Assembly (NCBI GenBank): GCA_964593905.1 | Contig: CAZQLE010000071.1 | Span: 1 to 16,578, forward strand | Reading direction: 5' to 3' | Source of the DNA: CAZQLE01 sp964593905 | GTDB taxonomy: Bacteria; Chloroflexota; Anaerolineae; Anaerolineales; Anaerolineaceae | Length of the DNA stretch: 16,578 nt | In this document: positions 1 to 5,942 of the stretch, piece after piece | Layout: every line of letters begins with the position of its first letter | How positions within the stretch are numbered: position 1 is the stretch's first letter | Notes under the pieces: model-generated | The model's database searches: none | Told to the model about the DNA's origin: nothing | The model's input: only the letters and a program-made list of their open reading frames with translations | Made by a program: the position numbers and the translations under genes

Positions 1-648
1 GCCCGATAGCAAAATTTGCGTCCACAGCAGTGGAACGCCGGTTTTATTCCAGAACTGGCTGCCCTGCCCCACCCCCAGACCGCCAATGATCACCCCCACG
101 GTGATGACAAACGCAGCGGCAAGCAGCGCCCAGAAGGTCCCGCGCAGCCGCTGCCACCAGTTTCGATAGATCTTCCACCGCTCCGGCCAGCGCTGGGCCA
201 TAAACACCAGCACCCCCACCGCCGTCAGCAGCATCAGAAACATCACCCAGGTCAAGGGCGGGCGCAGCCGGTCGAGATAGGCCGCCCAGGCACGCACCCG
301 CTCTGGCGCCCAGTAGCCCACCAGCCAGGCCGCCAGAAACACCGCCAGCGCTGCCACAAAAAAACCGCGCGGCCGGTTTTGTTTTGCGCTCAACCAGACC
401 AGCCAGTTCGCGGCGCGCTGCGGGTGGCGCAGCGTGGTAACCAGGGCCGCGCCAAAAACCAGCGTCAGCGCCAACACCCCGGCCAACACCGCCAGCCGCA
501 CCGGCGACAGGCCAAACAACAGACTGTTTTTCGGGTCTGCCGGAATGCTCAACAACCCGGCAGCACAAAGCAGGCCCGAAACGCACGCGGCCGCCAGAAT
601 TAACCACAGCGTACGTATTTCAGGGTTGCGATGGCTAAACTGGCTCAT
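1..648 (-). CDS. Multi-pass integral membrane protein, N-terminal part (runs off the left edge)
   Basis: An open frame of 216 codons runs from an ATG at 648 to the window edge with no stop, so only the N-terminal part is present. The protein begins MSQFSHRNPEIRTLWLILAA. It has at least five hydrophobic segments, at about residues 14-34, 50-72, 95-112, 132-151 and 172-193, with Arg/Trp-rich loops between them (for example around 113-130 and 152-171). This is typical of a polytopic membrane protein. The start overlaps the end of the WecA-like gene by 14 bp, so it is probably translated as part of the glycan operon. I recognise no family motif. Context and topology would suit a membrane glycosyltransferase or a flippase/ligase-like protein, but that is inference. 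Other long frames over this stretch, on both strands, give low-complexity Arg/Gln- or Gly/Ala-rich translations and are shadows. Confidence 0.75.
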   Translation of the reverse strand, partial: MSQFSHRNPEIRTLWLILAAACVSGLLCAAGLLSIPADPKNSLLFGLSPVRLAVLAGVLALTLVFGAALVTTLRHPQRAANWLVWLSAKQNRPRGFFVAALAVFLAAWLVGYWAPERVRAWAAYLDRLRPPLTWVMFLMLLTAVGVLVFMAQRWPERWKIYRNWWQRLRGTFWALLAAAFVITVGVIIGGLGVGQGSQFWNKTGVPLLWTQILLSG

Positions 649-1714
649 GGCCGACCCGTCCAGACGAATTGGAAACCCGGTCCAGATAGAAGAAACAGAC
701 CCCGCCGGCAACCAGCGCCGCCAGAAAAATGAGATTCGCCCACAGCGGAGGCAGCGACACGGCAATAAACGCCGCGCATTGCAGCGCCAGGGCGGCAAAG
801 TGCATTAGCATCACCGCGCGCGAGGGTGAAAGACCCAGCCGCACCAGCCGATGATAGGTATGATCCAACCCGGCGCGGTAAAATGGCTGACCGTGCCGCA
901 AACGCGAGAAAAACACCAACGTGGTATCAAAAATCGGCGTCCCCAGCAGCATCACCGGCATAAACCACGAATTGGTCTGCAAGCGCTCCGGCGGGTTATA
1001 CAAAATGGCAAGCGCCGCCAGCAAAAAGCCCAGCGTCTGCGCGCCCGAATCTCCCAAAAACAGACGCGCCGGAGCGGCATTAAAGAAGCACAACGCCAGA
1101 GAGATCCCCAGCAGCATGGCGCTGGCAATTGCCAGGCTGGTCTGGCCTGCATCATGGGTGGCCAGCATAAAAAAGGCAAACGCCCAGGCCGAAAGCCCCG
1201 AGGCCAGGCCATCGGCACTATCGACCAGGTTAAACGCATTGGTGATCCCCACCATCCAGAGCAGGGTGATGAACCAATCGAGCGCCATCATCAACGGCCG
1301 CGGACCCTGAAAAAAGAAGGAACTGGCCTCAAAAATCTTTACATAGGTGCCCGAAAGCATCAAAAGCCCGGCCGCAGCCACCTGAACCAGCAGCTTATAG
1401 CGCGGCTTCAGGTTGTGCAGGTCATCCCACAGCGCAGCAGCAAAGATCACCCCCGCGGCCAGCAACACGCCCGACAATCTGGGCGTTTGCCACACCCCCA
1501 GCAGGGTCGCCAACACAACCAGCGAGATCGCCAGCGCGATCCCGCCGGCGATGGGAATGGGTTCTTTGTGAATTTTATGCGGCGCAGCGCCCGGTTGATC
1601 GATTAGATGGATTTTTTTCGCGATTGCAATGGCAAAAACCGCCATGCCGCCCGAGACGAGCAGCCCGACCAGCAGCGCTTCAAAAAGATAGGCGGTCGAA
1701 AAGACAAAAGACAT
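635..1714 (-). CDS. Polyprenyl-phosphate sugar-1-phosphate transferase, WecA/WbpL/MraY superfamily
   Basis: This 359-residue multi-pass protein would transfer a sugar-1-phosphate (usually an N-acetylhexosamine) from a UDP-sugar to polyprenyl phosphate at the inner membrane, starting a lipid-linked glycan. The family signatures appear in order: PIAGG (about 54-58), WDD followed by KLLVQ (96-111), NAFNLVDSADGLASG (159-173, the Mg-binding Asp loop), FLGDSG (219-224) and the cytoplasmic loop FYRAGLDHTYHRL (278-290), equivalent to the HIHH loop of WecA. About ten hydrophobic segments fit the superfamily. I chose ATG 1714 because the upstream in-frame extension is Cys/Trp-rich, unlike the family, and lies inside the preceding glycosyltransferase gene. 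The gap to that gene is only 10 bp and the 3' end overlaps the next gene, so the three are probably co-transcribed. Substrate sugar is unknown; the protein is closer to the WecA/WbpL type than to peptidoglycan MraY. Confidence 0.92.
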   Translation of the reverse strand: MSFVFSTAYLFEALLVGLLVSGGMAVFAIAIAKKIHLIDQPGAAPHKIHKEPIPIAGGIALAISLVVLATLLGVWQTPRLSGVLLAAGVIFAAALWDDLHNLKPRYKLLVQVAAAGLLMLSGTYVKIFEASSFFFQGPRPLMMALDWFITLLWMVGITNAFNLVDSADGLASGLSAWAFAFFMLATHDAGQTSLAIASAMLLGISLALCFFNAAPARLFLGDSGAQTLGFLLAALAILYNPPERLQTNSWFMPVMLLGTPIFDTTLVFFSRLRHGQPFYRAGLDHTYHRLVRLGLSPSRAVMLMHFAALALQCAAFIAVSLPPLWANLIFLAALVAGGVCFFYLDRVSNSSGRVGHEPV

Positions 1715-1724
1715 GGTCTCGCTT

Positions 1725-2846
1725 TCAAATATCGCGGCCCAACACCCGTTGATAAACCTTGCGGGTTGCGGCAAACACCCTGTCATCTGAAAAGTCAGAT
1801 AAAACCAGTTCCCGCCCGCGTGCACCCATCCGCAGCCGCAGTTCACGGTCGCGAATCAGGCGGCGCAGCGCATCGGCCAGTTTATCGGCATCGCGCGGCG
1901 GAATCAACAGTCCGTTTTCTTCATGGCGCACCACCTCGCGGCAGCCAGGCACGTCGGCGGCAATCAGGGGTTTTCCGCAGGCGGCTGCTTCAATCAATAC
2001 CCGCGGCACCCCTTCACGATAGGAGGTTGGCAAACAGATGATATGCGCCATGGCAAACACCGAGGCAATATTATCCTGCCAGCCCCACCACTCTACATCA
2101 CCTTCTTTTTGCCACTGGCAAAGCTGGTCATAAGAGATGCTGTTGGGGTTGTGCGGGTCATTTTTGCCCACCAGGGCAAAACGGGCGCGCAGCCCTTCGC
2201 CACGCAAAATTTGCGCCGCGCGCACAAATTCGCCCACTCCCTTATCCCACAACATCCGCGCCGGCAGCACCGCCACTGGCATACTGTCGGGTTCGGTCAT
2301 CGGCGAAAAACGGTCGGGGTTTACCCCCGAACCAAGAATTAACGTGGTCTGCTGGGGAACAACCAGCTTTAATTTCAAGAACAATTCCTGATCATCCGGG
2401 TTTTGAAAAATGACCTGGGTGCCGGTTAACGCGCGGTGATACAAACGCTTAACCAGTTGGCGCAAGACCCGCGCCGGAAATTTATCTGAAAAGACATACC
2501 CCAACCCGGTGATCGAGTTGACCACCGCGTTAATCCCGGCCCGCCGCGCGGCAAATGAGCCATACAGCACACTCTTAATCGTAAAATGGTGCACCAGGTC
2601 CGGCTTTTCATGTTGATAGATCCGGCGCAGAGCGGCAATTGTGTTCAGCTCGGCCAGCGGGTTAATTCCCTGGCGGGAAAAATTAAATTCAATCCACCGA
2701 AAACCAGCCTCTTCCAACCGGGTTACATATTCACCGGGCGGCGACATTAAAACAACGTCATGCCCCGCGCTGCGCAGCGACTGTGCCAGGGAAAGTCGAA
2801 AATTATAAAGATACCAATCAGTGTTTGCAAAAAACAAAATCTTCAA
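1725..2846 (-). CDS. GT4-family glycosyltransferase (PglA/WbpL-partner-like)
   Basis: A cytoplasmic or membrane-associated GT-B glycosyltransferase of 373 residues. It opens with MKILFFANTDWYLYNFRLSL, the N-terminus typical of GT4 enzymes that add the second sugar to an undecaprenyl-diphosphate sugar (PglA-like). The C-terminal nucleotide-sugar domain has the retaining E-x7-E motif in SYREGVPRVLIEAAACGKP (Glu278 and Glu286), followed by ADVPGCREVV. Its immediate downstream partner is a WecA-like initiating transferase, so the pair plausibly builds the first two sugars of a surface polysaccharide or glycoprotein glycan. The start codon is TTG at 2846, preceded by GAGGAA about seven bases upstream. 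Starting there gives the correct family N-terminus and no in-frame ATG fits better. Donor and acceptor sugars cannot be read from the sequence. Confidence 0.92.
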   Translation of the reverse strand: MKILFFANTDWYLYNFRLSLAQSLRSAGHDVVLMSPPGEYVTRLEEAGFRWIEFNFSRQGINPLAELNTIAALRRIYQHEKPDLVHHFTIKSVLYGSFAARRAGINAVVNSITGLGYVFSDKFPARVLRQLVKRLYHRALTGTQVIFQNPDDQELFLKLKLVVPQQTTLILGSGVNPDRFSPMTEPDSMPVAVLPARMLWDKGVGEFVRAAQILRGEGLRARFALVGKNDPHNPNSISYDQLCQWQKEGDVEWWGWQDNIASVFAMAHIICLPTSYREGVPRVLIEAAACGKPLIAADVPGCREVVRHEENGLLIPPRDADKLADALRRLIRDRELRLRMGARGRELVLSDFSDDRVFAATRKVYQRVLGRDI

Positions 2847-2867
2847 AAGTATTCCTCAATAAGAACT

Positions 2868-2945
2868 TATCCAAAATTGTTTTGACTGTTGGTCTGGCGC
2901 AGCACAGCCGCGCCAGACCAACAGTCAGGAATATTTTTTTGGATA
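2868..2945. repeat. Long inverted repeat / strong hairpin between the UDG and GT4 genes
   Basis: A perfect 18-bp stem pairs 2883-2900 with 2910-2927 across a 9-base loop. Outside it a second 9-bp stem pairs TATCCAAAA (2868-2876) with TTTTGGATA (2937-2945), leaving an unpaired interruption of 6 and 9 bases. On the plus strand the inner stem is followed by a run of seven T. On the minus strand, the direction of the flanking genes, TTTT comes only after six other bases. It probably ends the uracil-DNA glycosylase transcript and separates it from the glycan operon, but the weak minus-strand T-run leaves room for an mRNA-stabilising or repeat-element role. Confidence 0.6.
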
Positions 2946-2988
2946 GGCGCCCGGTCTCGGGCAGATGTAGCACTGCGCCGGATATCCT

Positions 2989-3675
2989 TTAAAAAAGGCT
3001 CAACTGAGTGGCAGATGAAGCCGAATTGGCCTCATCCTCGGTTTCAGAATGCTTTTCCGGCGGGGTCGCCTGGGCCGCCGGCGCGGGCGCAGCAGCCGCC
3101 GGAACATGACGGGCTTTTTTGGCCTGCACAATCCATTGTGGGAGCTGCGCAAAATCACGTTCGACACTGCTTTTTAAAGCAGGCTGGTGCAGCGCAGCCG
3201 CCGGGTGAAACATGGGAACGATCAGACGATTATTCACCCAGCGCGGCTGACCATGTACGGCGCTGATTTTTGCGTTCGGCAAATAGCGCGCCATCGAAAA
3301 CCGGCCCAGGGTAACGATGATCAGCGGATTGATTACCTCAATTTGCCGGTCCAGATACCCGCCGCAGGCGCTCAGCTCTTCGGGCAATGGATCGCGATTG
3401 GCCGGCGGGCGGCATTTTACCACATTGGTGATAAATACTTCGCTGCGCACCAGCCCGGCTTTGGAGAGCAGTTCATCCAGAAATTTTCCGGCCGCACCCA
3501 CAAACGGGCGGCCCTGTTCGTTTTCATAAAAACCGGGCCCCTCGCCAATGAACATCACTTCGGCCGTCACCGGGCCCTCGCCAGGCACAGAATTTTTGCG
3601 CGAATGATACAACTGGCAACTTTCGCAAACCGCCACCCGATGGGAGATTTCTTCAAGCACTTTTATGGCATCCAT
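2989..3675 (-). CDS. Family-4 uracil-DNA glycosylase (4Fe-4S type) with C-terminal clamp-binding motif
   Basis: Removes uracil from DNA to start base-excision repair. The 228-residue product carries the family-4 UDG layout: four cluster-type cysteines (Cys17, Cys20, Cys88, Cys104), motif GEGPG (44-48) followed by GRPFVGAAG (55-63), Asn84 in FITNVVKCRPP, and HPAAA (157-161). After the catalytic domain (to about residue 187) comes an Ala/Pro-rich, then acidic and Ser-rich tail of about 40 residues, ending exactly in QLSLF. That pentapeptide matches the bacterial beta-sliding-clamp binding consensus. ATG 3675 is the start because AAGGAGG lies six bases upstream; a TTG two codons earlier falls too close to that Shine-Dalgarno site. 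The gene lies 77 bp downstream of rimI on the same strand, possibly at the end of the tsaE-tsaB-rimI operon. The gene stands before the hairpin at 2868-2945. Confidence 0.93.
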   Translation of the reverse strand: MDAIKVLEEISHRVAVCESCQLYHSRKNSVPGEGPVTAEVMFIGEGPGFYENEQGRPFVGAAGKFLDELLSKAGLVRSEVFITNVVKCRPPANRDPLPEELSACGGYLDRQIEVINPLIIVTLGRFSMARYLPNAKISAVHGQPRWVNNRLIVPMFHPAAALHQPALKSSVERDFAQLPQWIVQAKKARHVPAAAAPAPAAQATPPEKHSETEDEANSASSATQLSLF

Positions 3676-3752
3676 GCCCAACCTCCTTGATATCAGTTCG
3701 GGTTAGGGAAAAAACACGCATCCCAGACTCACCTTCCCCAAGCTTTTTCACA

Positions 3753-4241
3753 TCACACGCCATCATTTTGCGCCACCAACGCAGCATACTGCGTCGTTTC
3801 CAGGGTCATTAACACCGCATCTTCATGCGTATCGCGATAATAGCGCGGGCGAATGCCGGTCTCATGATACCCCAGGCTGCGATATAGTTCGCGGGCCGGG
3901 GTGTTGCCAAAACGCACCTCCAGAAAAGAGACGCGCGCGCCTTCGGCCCAGGCGCGGGTCAGGCCCAAAATCATCAAACGGCGGGCCGCTCCCTGGCGGC
4001 GGCTTTCCGGGTCCACCGCGATATTGGCGATATGGGCTTCATCGATAATCAGCCACAACACCAGAAAACCGATCTGCCTTTGTTCTTCGTTCACAGCCAC
4101 CCAGACACGGGCGGCCTGGTTTTGGGTCAACTCAAAAAGATACGAGCGTTCTGTCCACGGCAGACTGGAAGAGAGCTGATCAATCTGAAAAATCGATGAA
4201 AGATCGTCCGGAACCGCCGGACGGATAGAAATCTCGGCCAC
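3753..4241 (-). CDS. rimI: RimI-type GNAT N-acetyltransferase
   Basis: A 162-residue GNAT acetyltransferase of the kind that acetylates the N-terminal alanine of ribosomal protein S18; substrate range in this organism is unproven. The acetyl-CoA pyrophosphate loop is RRQGAA (81-86). The C-terminal half has the RimI pattern LEVR..N..A..LY..LGY, with Glu108 and Tyr120 at the positions used as general base and acid in known RimI proteins, followed by RPRYYRDTHEDAVLM. Translation starts at GTG 4241. The Shine-Dalgarno AGGAGG overlaps the stop codon of tsaB, so translation is probably coupled to tsaB. The tsaE-tsaB-rimI order is a common bacterial arrangement, which supports the name. Confidence 0.9.
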   Translation of the reverse strand: MAEISIRPAVPDDLSSIFQIDQLSSSLPWTERSYLFELTQNQAARVWVAVNEEQRQIGFLVLWLIIDEAHIANIAVDPESRRQGAARRLMILGLTRAWAEGARVSFLEVRFGNTPARELYRSLGYHETGIRPRYYRDTHEDAVLMTLETTQYAALVAQNDGV

Positions 4242-4249
4242 GCCCCCTC

Positions 4250-4924
4250 CTAATCTGGAATAGGGGTTTCTTCATTGACATGTAAATAAATTGGTGAAAG
4301 CGCCGCCGCTGGAGGAAGATTACCTGCCTGCCATTTTTGCCAGGCGATTTCGGCCAGATAGGCCGGGCGGCGCAGCGAGGCCGCCGGCGAGGCCAGCATG
4401 ACGCTTTTGCGCTTACGGCGCAGCAGCCCGCGCAAATCTTCGGGCAGTTCGCCGCATACCAGCACCGGGCGGTGTAGACTTTCTGCAAATTCTTCGGGAT
4501 ATTTCACTTCAATTTCGCCTTTGGCGATCCAGCGGCCGTCTTCTGCTTCATAACGGCCAATCGCCAGGCGTTTTCGCCCGGCCTGCAACACGGCCAGAAG
4601 CGGCGTCTCGCGCACTGGCTGCGCCTCGGCAATTGCATCCAGCGTGGGCACACCCACCGCCGGAATATGCAGCGCCAGCGCCAGACCCTTCACCAACGCC
4701 ATGCCAATCCGCAGGCTGGTAAACGAGCCCGGTCCCAACGCCACAGCCAGACATTCCAGGCTGCCCGGTTTCACCCCGCTGCGGCGTAATAACTGCTCCA
4801 CCGCCGGGGCCAGTTCAACCGTATGATGGTTCTGGGTATGCCAGACCTGTTCGGCAACCACCGACGAACCGTCATACAGTGCCATTCCAATCCACAGGGT
4901 CGATGTATCCACTGCCAGCAGCAT
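4250..4924 (-). CDS. tsaB: tRNA threonylcarbamoyladenosine biosynthesis protein TsaB
   Basis: TsaB is an inactive-ASKHA-fold partner of TsaD; with TsaE they transfer threonylcarbamoyl to A37 of ANN-decoding tRNAs in the cytoplasm. The 224-residue product begins MLLAVDTSTLWIGMALYDG and contains ALGPGSFTSLRIGMALVKGLA, both characteristic of TsaB, and later GVPTLDAIA. ATG 4924 is the start because GGAGG stands six bases upstream and the family N-terminus begins there; the in-frame extension upstream overlaps tsaE. The stop of tsaE is two bases away and rimI follows eight bases downstream, so the three are one tightly packed operon. The catalytic partner TsaD is not encoded in this window. Confidence 0.95.
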   Translation of the reverse strand: MLLAVDTSTLWIGMALYDGSSVVAEQVWHTQNHHTVELAPAVEQLLRRSGVKPGSLECLAVALGPGSFTSLRIGMALVKGLALALHIPAVGVPTLDAIAEAQPVRETPLLAVLQAGRKRLAIGRYEAEDGRWIAKGEIEVKYPEEFAESLHRPVLVCGELPEDLRGLLRRKRKSVMLASPAASLRRPAYLAEIAWQKWQAGNLPPAAALSPIYLHVNEETPIPD

Positions 4925-4926
4925 GG

Positions 4927-5421
4927 TTAACCTCCAAAGCTCCGGCGGCGGAACTCGCCCAGCAAGGTTGAAAAACGCTTTCCACACGGGGTAAACACCA
5001 TGCCCCGTTGTTCATCGGCAATATAGCGCAGCGAAACCCACAGCCGCTCTTTGGGCAGTGCGGCTTCAATTCGCTCCGGCCATTCCACAATCAACGCACC
5101 GGTCTCCAACATCAGGTCCATATCCAGCTCTTCAGCTTCCAGAATGCTGCCAATCCGGTAGGCATCCAGATGGTACAAATTAACGCCATCCGGCTTGCGG
5201 TAGGTGTTGACAATTACAAAAGTGGGGCTCGAGACGGCATCCAAAGACCCCCAGCCCTGGGCAATTCCTTGCACAAAGGTGGTCTTGCCCGCGCCCAGGT
5301 CACCCGACAGGCACAATAAATCGCCCGGGGCCATCAAGGCGCCCAGGCGCATCCCCAGACGACGGGTCTGTTCGGGGCTGCGGCTAAAAAATTCGAGGGT
5401 CAGCGGATCCAAAATAGGCAT
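4927..5421 (-). CDS. tsaE: tRNA threonylcarbamoyladenosine biosynthesis ATPase TsaE
   Basis: The ATPase that drives turnover of the TsaB-TsaD complex in t6A synthesis. With the start at ATG 5421 it has 164 residues, a usual length for the family. The Walker A is GDLGAGKTT (40-48), followed by SSPTF (64-68), NLYHLDAYRI (81-90) and VEWPER (112-117), all TsaE signatures. No Shine-Dalgarno site precedes ATG 5421. Instead a perfect TATAAT box ends six bases before the ATG, so the mRNA probably begins at the A of the start codon (leaderless). A second in-frame ATG at 5439 lies upstream of that box and would add six residues that the family does not need. The gene is the first of tsaE-tsaB-rimI. Confidence 0.93.
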   Translation of the reverse strand: MPILDPLTLEFFSRSPEQTRRLGMRLGALMAPGDLLCLSGDLGAGKTTFVQGIAQGWGSLDAVSSPTFVIVNTYRKPDGVNLYHLDAYRIGSILEAEELDMDLMLETGALIVEWPERIEAALPKERLWVSLRYIADEQRGMVFTPCGKRFSTLLGEFRRRSFGG

Positions 5422-5427
5422 GGTTTC

Positions 5428-5456
5428 ATTATATGTCATAGAAATCAACCGAACAA
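5428..5456 (-). promoter_or_regulatory. Sigma-70-type promoter of tsaE, apparently leaderless
   Basis: On the minus strand TTGTTC (5456-5451) and a perfect TATAAT (5433-5428) are separated by exactly 17 bases. Six bases (GAAACC) then lead to ATG 5421, which places the predicted start of transcription on the start codon itself. The -35 matches the consensus at only three positions; the -10 is perfect. Confidence 0.55.
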
Positions 5457-5501
5457 GGCGAAGCGAAAGGTTCTTTAAGATTCTCCGGGGTGCTTTCTGT
5501 A

Positions 5502-5544
5502 TGTGGGGTGTATTTTCGGGCGGGGCCCGAAAATACACCCCACA
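5502..5544. repeat. Perfect 20-bp inverted repeat with 3-base loop
   Basis: 5502-5521 is the exact reverse complement of 5525-5544, with loop GGG. It lies between the stop of the DUF951 gene (5581) and the tsaE promoter (5456), so it probably ends or protects the DUF951 transcript and insulates tsaE. Neither strand has a T-run after the stem, so it is not a standard intrinsic terminator. Confidence 0.7.
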
Positions 5545-5580
5545 GCTACGATCCACGATAACAACTCCCAGACAACCGGG

Positions 5581-5799
5581 TTAAACAGTTCCACCCGCAG
5601 AAGTATTTTGATCATCAGACAACAGGCGCTCTTTCAAGCGCCGCAAAAGTTCGCGCCGTGGCAGCGTGACGCGCCGGCCGCAGGTCAGGCATTCCAACCC
5701 AATATCCGCACCCAGACGGACGACTTTCCATGTATATCCGCCGCACGGGTGCGGTTTTCGCAACCGCAGCGTGTCATTCATCTGAAGATCGGGCAACAC
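5581..5799 (-). CDS. DUF951 small zinc-ribbon-like protein
   Basis: A 72-residue protein of the DUF951 family (B. subtilis YyzM-like), whose function is unknown. The core TLRLRKPHPCGGYTWKVVRL followed by GADIGLECLTCGRRVTLPR matches the family almost throughout. The cysteines in PHPCG and CLTCG could bind one zinc ion. I chose GTG 5799: it gives the short N-terminus usual for the family and has TATAAT ending six bases upstream with no ribosome-binding site, suggesting a leaderless mRNA. A TTG two codons upstream would lie before the expected transcription start, and ATG 5775 (MNDTLRL) would remove the first eight residues. Beyond residue 55 the tail is charged, then low-complexity. It is transcribed alone, away from the M50 peptidase gene on the other strand. 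Confidence 0.82.
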   Translation of the reverse strand: MLPDLQMNDTLRLRKPHPCGGYTWKVVRLGADIGLECLTCGRRVTLPRRELLRRLKERLLSDDQNTSAGGTV

Positions 5800-5805
5800 G
5801 AGCAA

Positions 5806-5814
5806 ATTATACCA
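5806..5814 (-). promoter_or_regulatory. Extended -10 promoter for the DUF951 gene (leaderless)
   Basis: On the minus strand TGGTATAAT (5814-5806) is a perfect extended -10 element. Six bases (TTGCTC) separate it from GTG 5799, the same spacing as at tsaE. I see no convincing -35 element, which an extended -10 can do without. Confidence 0.55.
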
Positions 5815-5818
5815 CCCA

Positions 5819-5827
5819 TGTTATAAT
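5819..5827 (+). promoter_or_regulatory. Extended -10 promoter for the M50 peptidase operon
   Basis: TGTTATAAT (5819-5827) is a perfect TGn-TATAAT extended -10 element facing right. The start of transcription would be near 5834, leaving an untranslated leader of about 109 bases before ATG 5943. The leader shows only small hairpins: GGCAA/TTGCC near 5845 and CCGCA/TGCGG near 5860. It is back to back with the DUF951 promoter, with only ten bases between the two -10 hexamers. Confidence 0.5.
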
Positions 5828-5942
5828 GAAAAAACTTTAGCGGCAAGCCCATTGCCCGCATATTTGCGGTATGCCGAAGCCTGCGAGAACACACAGGGCA
5901 TCGAGCCAGGGCCCGCCGGCCGCACTGCAAAGAAAGATCTGG

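Noticed and set aside
16..607. Long open frames on both strands over the left edge (187- and 195-residue translations)
   Set aside because: Their translations are Gln/Arg/His- or Gly/Ala-rich with no motif. The third minus-strand frame gives a proper membrane protein with several hydrophobic segments.
851..1606. 251-residue plus-strand frame opposite the WecA-like gene
   Set aside because: Composition is Gln/Arg/His-rich and it lies wholly antisense to a gene with all family motifs.
5826..5840. Mini-ORF (MKKL-stop) at the plus-strand -10 box
   Set aside because: It overlaps the -10 element and would lie upstream of the expected transcription start.
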